A stretch of 64,000 nt of DNA from Bog-756 sp963812525 (GTDB taxonomy: Bacteria; Actinomycetota; Acidimicrobiia; Acidimicrobiales; RAAP-2): positions 682,001 to 746,000 of the forward strand of contig CAWEVL010000009.1 in assembly GCA_963812525.1 (NCBI GenBank), read 5' to 3'. Of this stretch, positions 9,101 to 19,722 are shown piece after piece. The notes beneath the pieces were generated by a model. It made no database searches and had not been told where the DNA came from. It saw only the letters and a list, made by a program, of their open reading frames with translations. The first letter of the stretch is position 1. The number at the start of each line of letters is the position of its first letter. Both the position numbers and the translations under genes were made by a program.

Positions 9101-9638
9101 GGTCCCCGCCGGGACGACGGTACCCGACTCGACCCACCCCGACCCCCTGGCCGGCAGCCCGGGATCGGGGGTGGTGCCCGGTGCGGAGGCCGTACTGCCC
9201 GGCCCGGCGGCGGCGCGCTCGTTCCAGGGCCCGCTGACCAAGGGGACGGTGCTCGCCGCCTCGGCGCCGGCCGGCCGGTGGAGCCTGGCCGGTCCGACCG
9301 GGGCCCGTGTCCCGCAGGCTCCGTCCTTCGGGTGGGCGGCCCGCTTCCGGGTGGCGACGGCGGGGTCCGGCACCCTGCGGTTCGACGGGGGACTGGTGGC
9401 CCCGCTGTCGTTCGTGGTCTCGATCGTCACGTGGCTGGTGGCCGTGGCCCTCCTGATCGGCGACGGTGTGGGACGGCCGTTGCGGCGGGTGCGGCTTCCC
9501 CGACCCTGGTCGCGGGCGGGCGCCGCCGGGACCGGTCCCGGGGGGGAGACCGGCGACGACGGCACCGGGACCGGGCCCGACCACCGCCGGTCACCGGACG
9601 CCGGGGTCGGGGTGCCGGCCGGCGGACGGCTGTCGTGA
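6153..9638 (+). CDS. Large membrane-bound family 2 glycosyltransferase
   Basis: 1161 aa. Residues 1-260 are a GT-A/GT2 domain: VVAVVVAHDPGPWFEETL, the acidic CHDDVALFPDA (DxD-type metal site), and GEDLDLCWRAQVVGARI. An Ala/Glu-rich linker with a 15-bp repeat (7230-7289) follows. The second half carries about ten hydrophobic helices (for example VTVWLIAGVVVLLGTRGV and FVVSIVTWLVAVALLIG) flanking an extracytoplasmic domain that includes NNDFSQSVAWM. In actinobacteria such GT2-plus-membrane proteins sit beside DUF5719 genes, as here: the stop overlaps the next GTG. It is probably involved in cell-envelope glycan assembly. Confidence 0.88.
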   Translation: MDTLAPPVVAVVVAHDPGPWFEETLASLAAQDYAELSVLILDARSRDDLTARVAAVLPTAFVRRLDENRGFGATVNEVRTMVEGADYFLICHDDVALFPDAVHLMVEEAFRSNAGIVTPKVVSWDDPERLVHVGMTADKGGSVVDRVQPHEIDHGQHDAVRDVFVAPGGSSLIRADLFEEIGGFDPAIVAMGEDLDLCWRAQVVGARIIVAPDARVRHLEELAAGSRSIEPSLVGDGDDPGGRPVTLQALQRRHELLAVFKCYGPFHLVRVVPQVLILAMAEVIVAALAGNRARARAVVHAWRWNLARLSVTRRQRQELKAHRRLSDKEVRVLQVGGSARLSSYFRRVFQHGFHGAHADELAATELAATELAATELAAEAALDGDPASGGPGPAADLPAEPTVGATGPARGRLSGRVRVTVWLIAGVVVLLGTRGVLTGRLPAVGQFVPFPSWTATLSQFATGWHPSGVGTTAPVAPGLLVTGLVGTLLLGAMGLGQKVLIFGCVPLGVWGVVRLLRPFGSQRAGLVAGLAYLALALPYNGLALGRWGALVVYAGAPWALVRLFRATGAAPFAPGAPAARTPHPPATGGTVRRSLTAWALHHPWARSAVALGVLEAVMVSFVPAAAIVVVLAALALMVSSALFGDLAATRRALWLALASTGVAAVVCLPWVVGVAWAGRGAVAVFGVPIPASSAASWSSLLRFAAGPIGGSPLAFGFAVAALAPLVLARGDRFRWAGRFWSVALVFWVVAWVMGRGWIGSLAVDPLILLAPAAVAIAAAIGLGVAAFEEDLRAAEFGWRQLVTVVATAAVVLGALPTAISALPGRWQLPNNDFSQSVAWMRAKAADGAFRVLWLGNTNAIYQGSWAAGDGLAYATSENGGPDARWLWNPAGPGPAAGLASAVDLARAGGTDQLGRLLAPAGVRYVALLTSLAPEINGEQNPTEYPVPADVAPALTRQLDLSPVLSGTGITVYLNSAWLPQRAEVPAGTTVPDSTHPDPLAGSPGSGVVPGAEAVLPGPAAARSFQGPLTKGTVLAASAPAGRWSLAGPTGARVPQAPSFGWAARFRVATAGSGTLRFDGGLVAPLSFVVSIVTWLVAVALLIGDGVGRPLRRVRLPRPWSRAGAAGTGPGGETGDDGTGTGPDHRRSPDAGVGVPAGGRLS
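7230..7289 (+). repeat. 15-bp tandem repeat in the linker of the GT2 protein
   Basis: GAGCTGGCCGCCACC is present three times in perfect tandem, with a fourth degraded copy, encoding ELAAT repeated. It lies in the linker between the catalytic and membrane parts, where length variation should be tolerated. Confidence 0.8.
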
Positions 9639-11170
9639 GCGACTCGGACGACTCCCTGACCGAGCCGGACTGGACCGAGCCCGAGTGGGCGGGATCCGAT
9701 GACCCTCCGGCCCCGAGGCGCGACCGCCGGACCCGTTGGGCACCGGTCGAGCCCGAACGGGGGCGCACGGCGGCCCTCCTCGCCGTCGTCGCCGTGGTGG
9801 TGGTGGTCGCCGGCCTGGCCGCCGTCACCGGCACGCCGGCCCCGGCCCCGGCCCCGGCCGCGGCCGACGGCGTGGCGGTGTCCCCGGTGGGGTCCTACTC
9901 GTCCTCGGCCTTCTGCGCCGCCGGGACGGGCACGGCGGCCACCACCACCATCTACCTGACCAATCCGACCCGGTCGGCCGTGGGCGGGGTCATGACGGCC
10001 GTCGGCCCGGCCGGGGCCGGCGGGGCGGTGCCCACCGTGCGTCGCCACGTGCGTGTCCCCGCCCTCCACAGCGTGGCCGTGAACCCGGCCGACGGGCTCC
10101 CGGCCGGCAGTGACGCCGCCGCCTTCGTCTTCTCCGGCGGCGGGGTGGTGGCCAGCCAGGTGGTCACCGGACCCGACGGCTGGAGCACGGCGCCGTGCGC
10201 CTCCCAGGTCGCCTCCCAGTGGTCGTTCGCCGGCGGGGCCACGACGGCCGGCAACACCTTGACCCTGTCCCTCTACAACCCCACGGCCACCGAGGCCGTG
10301 GTCAACGTGTCGTTCATCACCGAGAGCGGGTTCGAAACGCCCCAGCAGTACCAGGGGCTGGTCGTCCCGCCCGGCCAGCTGGTCCTGGAGAACGTGGGCG
10401 ATTTCGTGCAGGACCAGGCCTCCATCGCCACCCTGGTGGTGGCCCAGGCCGGCAGCCTGGTCAGCTCGGAGTTCCAGCAGTGGTCGTCGGGTACCGCCGG
10501 CGGGATGTCCCTGCGGCTCGGCGCCCCCCAGCCGTCGACCACCTGGCGTCTGGCCCAGACCACGGCCATGCCCGGGTCCACCGTCCTTCTCTATCTGGCC
10601 AACCCGGGCCAGTCATCGGCCACGGCCACCATCACCCTGGGCCTGTCCTCCGGCTCGGTGGTGCCCCACCGGGTGGCGGTGCCCCCGGTGTCCGTCGTGG
10701 CCTTCCCGATGTCGGGAACCCCGGGCCTGCCCCAGCAGACCCCCTACGCCCTGACCGTGGCCTCCACGCTGCCCATCGTGGTCGGGCGGGCCGTGCTGGC
10801 ACCCCCCGGGGCCGCGGCGCCCGAGTGGGGCTCGTCGTCGGCCACCACCACGGTGGCCACCCACTGGCTGGTCCCCGGGCCGGGCATCCCGGGTGCGCCG
10901 GGGACGCCCGGGGCGGCGGTGTCGAGCCTGGCGGTGGCCAATCCGGGCCCGGCGCCGGCGCAGGTCGAGGTGACCGGGCTCGGGGCCGGCCATCCGGTGG
11001 CCCGGTTCACGGTGGCTCCGAGCGCCGTGGCCGTGTTGGGCCCCGCGCCGATCGGCGGGCTCCCGGTGCTCACCGTGTCGTCCACCCAGCCGGTGGACGT
11101 CGAAGAGGACAGCGGGCCGGCCGGCGCCCCGGGGGTGGTCTCGTCCACCGGGTTCCCGCTCGACCCCTGA
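9635..11170 (+). CDS. DUF5719-type exported protein
   Basis: 511 aa from a GTG that overlaps the stop of the GT2 gene (GTGA). An acidic, Asp/Glu-rich cytoplasmic start is followed by one membrane segment (about residues 50-70, LLAVVAVVVVVAGLAAV). A long extracytoplasmic part follows, made of beta-rich, immunoglobulin-like repeats with TIYLTNPT, LSLYNPTATEAVVNVSF, VLLYLANPGQSSATATI and AVANPGPAPAQVEV modules. This architecture and position match the actinobacterial DUF5719 family. The molecular function is unknown. Coupling argues that it works with the GT2 membrane protein. Confidence 0.8.
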   Translation: MSDSDDSLTEPDWTEPEWAGSDDPPAPRRDRRTRWAPVEPERGRTAALLAVVAVVVVVAGLAAVTGTPAPAPAPAAADGVAVSPVGSYSSSAFCAAGTGTAATTTIYLTNPTRSAVGGVMTAVGPAGAGGAVPTVRRHVRVPALHSVAVNPADGLPAGSDAAAFVFSGGGVVASQVVTGPDGWSTAPCASQVASQWSFAGGATTAGNTLTLSLYNPTATEAVVNVSFITESGFETPQQYQGLVVPPGQLVLENVGDFVQDQASIATLVVAQAGSLVSSEFQQWSSGTAGGMSLRLGAPQPSTTWRLAQTTAMPGSTVLLYLANPGQSSATATITLGLSSGSVVPHRVAVPPVSVVAFPMSGTPGLPQQTPYALTVASTLPIVVGRAVLAPPGAAAPEWGSSSATTTVATHWLVPGPGIPGAPGTPGAAVSSLAVANPGPAPAQVEVTGLGAGHPVARFTVAPSAVAVLGPAPIGGLPVLTVSSTQPVDVEEDSGPAGAPGVVSSTGFPLDP

Positions 11171-11203
11171 CCGGGCGACCGGGCGGGCGTGCGCCCCGTC
11201 TCC

Positions 11204-11452
11204 CTACTGGTCCTCGGGGATGGCCTCCCACCATTGGCACCACCACTGGGCGCCCACCAGGATGCGGACCTTGGGGTGCCAGCAGTAGGAGAGCTCGTTG
11301 TAGGGCTCGAGGTAGTAGCGGCAGTTCTCGCACTTCTCGTCGCCGGAGGGCTTCCCCTTGAGGACGGCATTGGCGGCCAGGTGCCGTAGCTCGATCGAGA
11401 GGGTCTCGTCGATCTCCTTCGGTTCCGGTTCGGGGATCACGTAGTCGGACAT
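11204..11452 (-). CDS. Small Cys/Trp-rich protein, HiPIP-like cysteine pattern
   Basis: 82 aa. Four cysteines fall in the spacing C41-x2-C44-x12-C57-x14-C72, and the last is embedded in QWWCQWWE. High-potential iron-sulfur proteins bind a cubane cluster with C-x2-C-xn-C-xn-(G/W)WC, so an Fe-S or zinc site is likely. There is no signal peptide, so the protein is cytoplasmic. A leaderless-type TAGGTT lies 6 nt before the ATG. The function is not known to me. Confidence 0.8.
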   Translation of the reverse strand: MSDYVIPEPEPKEIDETLSIELRHLAANAVLKGKPSGDEKCENCRYYLEPYNELSYCWHPKVRILVGAQWWCQWWEAIPEDQ

Positions 11453-11458
11453 GGCAGC

Positions 11459-11464
11459 AACCTA
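11459..11464 (-). promoter_or_regulatory. Leaderless-type -10 element (TAGGTT)
   Basis: On the reverse strand TAGGTT sits 6 nt before ATG 11452 of the Cys/Trp-rich small protein. Confidence 0.45.
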
Positions 11465-11557
11465 ATCCGTCCGACCTTCGACGGGCACCTCGGTCGCCGA
11501 GGCCGGCGGAGGCCCGCCGGTGCACCGACGGGCCGTGGGGTCGGGTAGAACAGGACC

Positions 11558-11668
11558 GTGACCACGACCCACATCGCCCGCCGCCCGGCGCCAGGTTCCC
11601 CCTCGGGTCGGCGGGATGCCGGGCCCGGGCCCGAGGGTCGTCACCGGGTGAGCGCCGCGGTGGCGTGA
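11558..11668 (+). CDS. Possible 36-aa leader ORF overlapping the DksA-like gene
   Basis: GTG 11558 opens a short frame starting VTTTHIARRPAPGS. It ends at a TGA (11666-11668) that overlaps the GTG of the next gene. TAGAAC lies 6 nt upstream, compatible with leaderless transcription. There is no recognisable homology. It could be a real coupled leader peptide or simply the upstream part of the mRNA. Confidence 0.25.
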   Translation: MTTTHIARRPAPGSPSGRRDAGPGPEGRHRVSAAVA

Positions 11669-12024
11669 CGGACGGCACGGCGTTCCGGGAGGCCGTCGAG
11701 GCGGACCGGGCCGACACCACGGCGCGGGTCCTCGCCCTCCGATCCGAGATCGACGGGATCGTCTCGGCCTCGGCCGACGCCAACACCGACGACGAGCACG
11801 ATCCCGAGGGCGCCACCCTCGCCTTCGAGCGGGCGCGGGCGTCGGCGCTCCTGGCTGACGCCGAAGCCCATCTGACGGCGCTGGACCGGGCCTCGGCCCG
11901 TCTGGCCGCCGGCCTCCACGCCGAGTGCGAGCGGTGCCGTGGCCCGATCGCCGCCGACCGTCTGGCGGCGCGGCCGGCCACGGTCACCTGCATCGGGTGC
12001 GCCACCTCGCCGCCGTCTCGCTAG
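11665..12024 (+). CDS. DksA/TraR-type C4 zinc-finger protein
   Basis: 119 aa. The C-terminal zinc finger C-ERC-RGPIAADRL...TCIGC (C-x2-C ... C-x2-C) and the preceding helix HLTALDRASARLAAG match the DksA/TraR family, whose members bind the RNA polymerase secondary channel. The N-terminal coiled-coil half is short and acidic. No DxxDxA-type tip motif is evident, so a DksA-like regulatory role is likely but classical ppGpp synergy is not supported. The GTG start overlaps the stop of a short upstream frame. Confidence 0.75.
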   Translation: MTDGTAFREAVEADRADTTARVLALRSEIDGIVSASADANTDDEHDPEGATLAFERARASALLADAEAHLTALDRASARLAAGLHAECERCRGPIAADRLAARPATVTCIGCATSPPSR

Positions 12025-12114
12025 CCCCGCCCGACGCGGCACGGCACGGCACCCGCGGGCACCGGGCCGCCCCGGTCCTGACGCCCCCGCCCTCGACTCC
12101 CCCCCGGTGCCGGG

Positions 12115-12312
12115 TCAGGCCTCCCCGCCGGGCCCCGACTCCACCTCGGCCTTGACCCGTTGGAGGGTGGTGCCCACCTTGTTGCGCTCGGTGCGGCCGC
12201 GGGCGGCTTCGAACGCCTCCGGACGGTAGCGGCCGATCCTGGTCACGTCGCTCACGAGGTCCCCGATCCGCCCGGGCGTCGCGGCCATGGGTACGGTCAC
12301 CGACTCGTGCAC
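12115..12312 (-). CDS. Short SRPBCC-like protein, probably a remnant
   Basis: 65 aa starting MHESVTVPMAATPGRIGDLVSDVTRIGRYRPEAF. This resembles the first strand-helix-helix of SRPBCC/polyketide-cyclase proteins (normally 140-150 aa), then ends after ERNKVGTTLQRVKAEVESG. The expected central beta-sheet is missing, so this is either a truncated gene or a decayed copy. It faces the DksA-like gene tail to tail. Confidence 0.4.
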   Translation of the reverse strand: MHESVTVPMAATPGRIGDLVSDVTRIGRYRPEAFEAARGRTERNKVGTTLQRVKAEVESGPGGEA

Positions 12313-12322
12313 CGACTCACCC

Positions 12323-12328
12323 TACGGT
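12323..12328 (+). promoter_or_regulatory. Leaderless-type -10 element (TACGGT)
   Basis: TACGGT ends 6 nt before ATG 12335 and supports that start over the upstream in-frame ATG at 12287. Confidence 0.5.
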
Positions 12329-12334
12329 GGGCCC

Positions 12335-13102
12335 ATGACCGACGGCACCCCGCAGTACGTGCGAGCCAACGCCGAGTGGTGGGAGGGTCGCCGGGCGGAC
12401 CAGCTGGAGCTGGCCGAACGGCAGTGGTCCGCCGACGAGCCGTCGTGGGGCATCTTCCACACGCCCGAGTCCTCGGTCGGGCTCTTCCCGGAGGGGTTGG
12501 CGGGCCGGGATGTGATCGAGCTCGGCTGTGGGACGGCGTACGTCTCGGCCTGGCTGGCCCGCCGAGGGGCCCGCCCGGTGGGCGTCGATCCCACGCCGGG
12601 CCAGCTGGCCATCGCCCGCCGGTGCCAGGACCGTCACCATCTGCACTTCCCTCTGGTCCGGGCCGCCGCCGAGCAGGTACCCGTGGCCGACGGCTCCTTC
12701 GACCTGGCCGTCAGCGAGTACGGCGCCGCCATCTGGGCCGATCCCTACCGGTGGATCCCCGAGGCGGCGAGACTCCTCCGCCGCGGCGGCCAGCTGGTCT
12801 TCCTCGGCAACAGCGCCCTGGTCATGCTGTGCCTGCCCGACGCCGACGGGGATCCCGTCGGGGACCGCCTGCTCCGGGACCACTTCGGGATGCACCGGTT
12901 CGAGTGGCCCGACGACCCGACGGTCGAGTTCCATCTGGGCCACGGTGACTGGATCCGCCTGCTGCGGGCCAACCGCTTCGAGGTGGAGGACCTGATCGAG
13001 GTGCGCCCCCCGCCCGGAGCGCAGGGAACCCACTACGCGGTCACCTCCGAGTGGGCGGCCCGGTGGCCCTGTGAGGAGGTCTGGGTGGCGCGCCGGCGCT
13101 GA
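12335..13102 (+). CDS. Class I SAM-dependent methyltransferase
   Basis: 255 aa. Motif I is VIELGCGTAYVSAWLA (about residues 65-80), motif post-I is PVGVDPTPGQL, and motif II/III are DGSFDLAVSEYGAAIW and ARLLRRGGQLVFLG. The fold is the UbiE/small-molecule type. The substrate is unknown. A conserved-looking N-terminal segment with PSWGIFHTPES is typical of an actinobacterial subgroup. The gene is flanked by convergent ftsH. Confidence 0.85.
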   Translation: MTDGTPQYVRANAEWWEGRRADQLELAERQWSADEPSWGIFHTPESSVGLFPEGLAGRDVIELGCGTAYVSAWLARRGARPVGVDPTPGQLAIARRCQDRHHLHFPLVRAAAEQVPVADGSFDLAVSEYGAAIWADPYRWIPEAARLLRRGGQLVFLGNSALVMLCLPDADGDPVGDRLLRDHFGMHRFEWPDDPTVEFHLGHGDWIRLLRANRFEVEDLIEVRPPPGAQGTHYAVTSEWAARWPCEEVWVARRR

Positions 13103-13166
13103 CCGCCGTCAGCAGTCGCCGACCCCGTGGGATGCGTCGGTGCCGCCGGGGCGAGGGCGCGGCGTC

Positions 13167-15440
<2,274 letters not shown>

Positions 15441-15446
15441 CCCTTC

Positions 15447-15452
15447 ATGCTA
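15447..15452 (-). promoter_or_regulatory. Leaderless-type -10 element (TAGCAT)
   Basis: Reverse-strand TAGCAT, 6 nt before the GTG of ftsH. Confidence 0.5.
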
Positions 15453-15527
15453 TTCGCACCGGGCCTCGTCTGACGCATCGCCCCACCCCGTCGGGCGGCC
15501 CGCCTCCAGCGGGCCGGGACGGGTCGG

Positions 15528-15533
15528 TATCGT
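15528..15533 (+). promoter_or_regulatory. Leaderless-type -10 element (TATCGT)
   Basis: TATCGT lies 6 nt before GTG 15540 of the CPBP protease gene, which diverges from ftsH. Confidence 0.5.
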
Positions 15534-15539
15534 GGGAGG

Positions 15540-16557
15540 GTGATCGAGCGGTCCGAACAGGGTGCGGACCCCAGCGCCACCGCCGACCGCGGGATCGCCG
15601 GGGCGGCAGGGCCGCCACCGGGCGTGGTCCCCGCCGGCGTGCCCGGATGGGCGCCACCGCCCCCGGCCGGCCCCCCTCCGGGATGGGCCCCACCTCCTCC
15701 CCCGACCTCCCGGCCCGCCCCCCCGGCGGGCACCGGCCGGCCGGGGGCCGACAGCTCGCTCGGCGACCAGCTGGCCGCGGGCGCCGCCCCGGACTCGCGG
15801 TCGTCGGCCTGGATGTGGCTCCTCTTCGCCGCGCTGGGCTTCCTGGGTGGCCAGATCCTGGCCGCCGTCTTCGTGGCCATCGCCGCCGCCATCGACGGCA
15901 AGCTGGCCTCGCTGAGCGCCATCACCAGGCTGAGCGAGCCGCCCACCTGGTACATCGTGTCCACGCTGCTCGGCCTGTGGGCCGGCTTCTTCGGGTCGGC
16001 CTGGCTGGCCAGTGGGGTCCGGGGGACCAAGAGCCTGGTGGCCGACCTGGGCCTGCGCTTCCGTTGGCGGGACCTGGTCGGCATCCCCATCGGCGTCGGC
16101 GGCCAGATCCTGGTGGTCCTGATGTACCTACCCATCTCGCACCACGTCCACGACTTCAACCAGCGCTTCAACGCCCCGAGCCAGCGGCTGACGGGTGGGT
16201 CCCACGGGACGGGGTTCCTGGTGATCGCCGTCCTCACCGTGGTCGGCGCGCCGTTCTTCGAGGAGCTGTTCTTCCGCGGGGTACTGCTGCGGGCCCTGGC
16301 CCGCCTGTTCGGACGGGTGGGGGGCTGGGTGGGACCGGCGCTGGCCATCGTGGTGACCGGCGTGCTGTTCGGGCTGGCCCACGCCGAGTCGCTCCAGCTG
16401 CTCGGGACTGGCCACCTTCGGCATCATCTTGTCCCTGGTCTCGTACCGCACCGGCCGGCTGGGCATGAACATGGTCGCCCACGCCACGTTCAACCTCATG
16501 GCGGTGGCCGCCGCCGTGGTGGCGCCGATGGCGCTGGGCCACGGGGTGCCCTTCTGA
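15540..16557 (+). CDS. CPBP (CAAX-type) intramembrane protease (one +1 frameshift)
   Basis: 338 aa after removing one extra base near 16407. A Pro-rich cytoplasmic N-terminus (about 90 aa) precedes several membrane helices. The CPBP motif 1 APFFEELFFRGVLLRAL carries the catalytic EE and R, and motif 2 is VLFGLAHAES. The third motif, GMNMVAHATFNLMAV, which holds the metal-binding His, is found only in the shifted frame, so the protein is complete once corrected. The family processes prenylated or bacteriocin-like peptides in other organisms. The target here is unknown. The stop at 16557 is one base before the next ATG. Confidence 0.85.
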
Positions 16558-16558
16558 G

Positions 16559-19051
16559 ATGACCGCCCCCGTGGACGTGGCCCCGGCACCGGCCCCCGTG
16601 GCGCCGACCCCGCGACTGGCCCCCTCGCCGACGTCGTGGACCCGCCGCCTGGCCCGCCGGTCCTCCTGGCCCGGATGGGCCAACCTGGCCGTGGTGGTCG
16701 GGGTCACCCTGGTGGCCCTCAGCCAGCTCCACCCGTCGCTGCTGCTGGCCAACACCACCACCGCCGGTGGCGACACCGGGGCCCACGTGATGTTGCCGGC
16801 CTTCCTCAAGTCCCACCTGCTGACCCACGGCCAGGTCACCGGCTGGGACCCCGACTGGTACGACGGCTTCCCGCTCTACACCTTCTACTTTCCCCTGCCC
16901 GGCATGATCACCGTGCTGTTCAACGCCGTGGTCTCCTACGACGTGGCCTTCAAGCTGGTCACGGTGCTGGGCACGCTGACCCTGCCCGTGTGCGCCTGGG
17001 CCTTCGGCCGGCTGGCCGGCCTGCGCGACCCCGGCCCGGGCTGCCTGGCCGCGGCCACGCTCCCGTTCCTCTTCGAACCGAGCTTCTCCATCTACGGCGG
17101 CAACATCCTCTCCACCCTGGCCGGCGAGTTCTCGTTCTCGCTGAGCCTCTCGTGCTCGCTCCTCTTCCTCGGGGTGTGGGCCCACGGGCTCCGCACCGGC
17201 CGGCACCGGGCCCTGGCCGCCGTGCTCTTCGCCGTCACCCTGCTCTGCCACCTGCTCCCGGCCCTGTTCGCGGCGGCCGGCGCGGTGGTCTGGCTCCTCC
17301 TCGACGCCGACCTGGTGCGCGGGCTCCGCCGGGGGCGGGGTGGCCGGCCGGCCCGGCGCCGGTGGTCGGGACGCCTGGTCTGGTCGGTGGTGGCCGGCGT
17401 GATCGGGGTCGGGCCTCAGCGCCTGGTGGCTCCTCCCCTTCGCCACCGGTCAGGCCTACACCACCAACATGGGCTACACCAAGGTCCTGGGCTTCCCCCA
17501 CCTGCTCTTCCCGGGCTCGGCCCGGTGGGTGCTGGCCGCCGACGTGGTGGGGCTGGTGGCCATGGTGCTGCGCCGCAACCGGGTGGCGCTGTTCGTGGTG
17601 GTGATGGGGGCCCTCTCCGCCGCCGCCGGTCTGCCTCGACCCCGCCAACAAGCTCTACAACGCCCGGTTCCTCCCCTTCTGGTTCCTCTGTCTCTACCTC
17701 CTGGCCGGGTACGCCCTGGGCGAGGTGGTGGCTGCGGTGGCCCGATGGAGCCGCCGGCGCCGCCTCGACCAGTGGGTGGAGGTGGTCCGCCAACGGCTGC
17801 GGCGCGGTCCGCGAGGTGCCGTGGCAGCCCGGGGCCCGGGTCAGCCGGTTCCGCCGCCCTCCCCGGCCGGCGTCCCGGCCGGTGCGGTGGTCGGCCCCCT
17901 GGTGGCCCTGGCCGCGGCGTGCCTGGCCGTGGTGCCGCCCCTGGTGCTGCCGGCCTCGGCCCTGAGCCAGGTGGGCGTCACCGTCGGGGCCGACCAGCCC
18001 AGCGCCTGGGCCGACTGGAACTACTCGGGCTACGAGCGCAAGCCCGACTATCCCGAGTACCGGGCCGTGATCCAGATGATGGCCAACGTGGGTGCCACCC
18101 AGGGCTGCGGCCGGGCCATGTGGGAGTACGACCCCTCGCTCAACCGGTTCGGGACCACCATGTCGTTGATGCTCCTCCCGTACTGGACCAACGGCTGCGT
18201 CGACTCCATGGAGGGACTGCTCTTCGAGTCGGCCTCCTCGACGCCCTTCCACTTCATCAACCAGAACGAGCTGTCGGTCAGCCCGTCCAACGCCGTGGTC
18301 GGTCTGCCCTACGCGGGCCTCAACGTCCCCCTCGGCATCCAGCACCTCCAGCAGATGGGCGTCCGGTACTTCCTCGCCGCGTCGAGCACGGTCGAGACGG
18401 CGGCGGCGGCCGACCCCAGCCTGACCGAGGTGGGCTCCACCGGCCCCTGGAACACCAGCTACAACGGCGAGGCGCTCGACACCACCTGGAAGGTCTACAA
18501 GGTGGCCGACGCCTCGGTGGTCCAGCCCCTGGTCAACCGGCCGGTGGTCTGGCAGCGGTGTCTCCCCCACCCAGAGCAGCTGGTTGGCCCCGGCGGTGAG
18601 CTGGTACGACGATCCCACCCGGTGGGACGTGGTGCCCACCGCAGCCGGTCCGGCGGCCTGGCCGCGGGTGGCGGTCGGCCAGACCCGGCCCACCGCGGTC
18701 CCCGAGCCGCCGACGGCGGTGTCCGGCGTCGTCCAGACCGACAACTCCATCTCCTTCCACGTGGACCGGGTCGGCACCCCGGTCGAGGTCAAGGTGTCGT
18801 ACTTCCCCAACTGGAAGGCCACCGGGGCCGCCGGACCCTGGCGGGCCGCGCCCAACCTGATGGTGGTGGTCCCGACCAGCCACGACGTGACCCTCACCTA
18901 CGGCAGCTCACCCTCCGATGAGATCGGTCAGGTGATCTCCCTGGTCTCCCTGGCCGCCGCCGTGGCCGTGGCCGTGGCGGAGCGCCGGCGCCGACGGACC
19001 CGGCGGGCCCGGCGCCCACCGCGCCGCGGCCGGGTCCTGAGCCGACCCTGA
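16559..19051 (+). CDS. Polytopic membrane protein, PTPS-related/GT-C-like (three +1 frameshifts)
   Basis: 829 aa once extra bases near 17414, 17634 and 18559 are removed. The N-terminal half has a membrane helix, then TAGGDTGAHVMLP and WYDGFPLYTFYFPLPG, the acidic-residue-plus-WxxG pattern of the 6-pyruvoyl-tetrahydropterin-synthase-related membrane family (PF10131) and of GT-C transferases. About ten more helices follow, with KLYNARFLPFWFLCLYLL across the second repair point. The C-terminal extracytoplasmic domain contains ISFHVDRVGTPVEVKVSYFPNW, a YfhO-like beta domain, and there is a final helix with an Arg-rich tail. It is probably a lipid-linked sugar transferase of the envelope (inference). 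Confidence 0.78.
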
Positions 19052-19683
19052 TGGAGGCCCGGACCCTCGGGATGTTCCCGCTGTCGACCGTGCTGTTCCC
19101 CGGCGCCGGCCTGCCCCTCCACGTGTTCGAAACCCGCTACCGGGCGTTGATGGCCGACTGCCTGGGCCAGAGCGGCGAGTTCGGCGTGGTCCTGATCGCC
19201 CGGGGCTCGGAGGTGGGCGGGGGCGACCAGCGGGTCGACGTCGGCACGGTGGCCCGGATCGACCAGGTCGCCGAGCTGGAGGACGGCCGGATGCTGGTGC
19301 TCGCCCGCGGGGAGCGCCGGGTCCGGGTGGACCGATGGCTGGCCGACGACCCCTATCCCCGGGCCGCGGTGGTGGAGCTGCCCGTGGTCAGGGGGGCCGA
19401 CCAGGGCCTGGCCCTGGCCACCGCCGAGGTGGCCGTCCGCCGGCTCCGGTCGCTCCTCTCGGAGCTGGGGGACGTTCCCGCCCTGCCCCCCGATCTCGAG
19501 ATCGGGGGGACCGACGAGGACATCGCCTGGCAGCTCTGCGAGCTGGCCCCCCTCAATCTCATCGACCGCCAGCAGCTGTTGGCGTCGGCCACCCTGGAAG
19601 GCCAGCTGGACCAGCTGGCCGCCCTGTGCCAGGCCATGGCCGATGACGTGGTGGCCATGCTGGCCGGGGGGTTCGAGGCCTGA
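19051..19683 (+). CDS. Lon N-terminal (PUA-like) domain protein
   Basis: 210 aa starting MEARTLGMFPLSTVLFPGA, followed by LPLHVFETRYRALMADCL, VDVGTVARIDQVAELEDGRM and ARGERRVRVDRWL. This is the classic substrate-recognition domain of Lon without ATPase or protease parts. The helical tail carries LAPLNLIDRQQLLASATLEGQLDQL. Such stand-alone proteins occur in many actinobacteria and their partner is unknown. The ATG overlaps the upstream stop by one base (TGATG). Confidence 0.88.
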   Translation: MEARTLGMFPLSTVLFPGAGLPLHVFETRYRALMADCLGQSGEFGVVLIARGSEVGGGDQRVDVGTVARIDQVAELEDGRMLVLARGERRVRVDRWLADDPYPRAAVVELPVVRGADQGLALATAEVAVRRLRSLLSELGDVPALPPDLEIGGTDEDIAWQLCELAPLNLIDRQQLLASATLEGQLDQLAALCQAMADDVVAMLAGGFEA

Positions 19684-19722
19684 GGGTCGGCCAGCCGGAC
19701 CGACCGTGCCCCGGGGAGCCGG

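Noticed and set aside
6231..9584. Very long reverse-strand open frame opposite the GT2 gene (1117 codons)
   Set aside because: A high-GC antisense shadow: Gly/Pro/Arg/His-rich, no family motif, and exactly opposite a well-supported gene. The same applies to other long opposing frames, for example 57157-59421 beyond the aldo/keto reductase.
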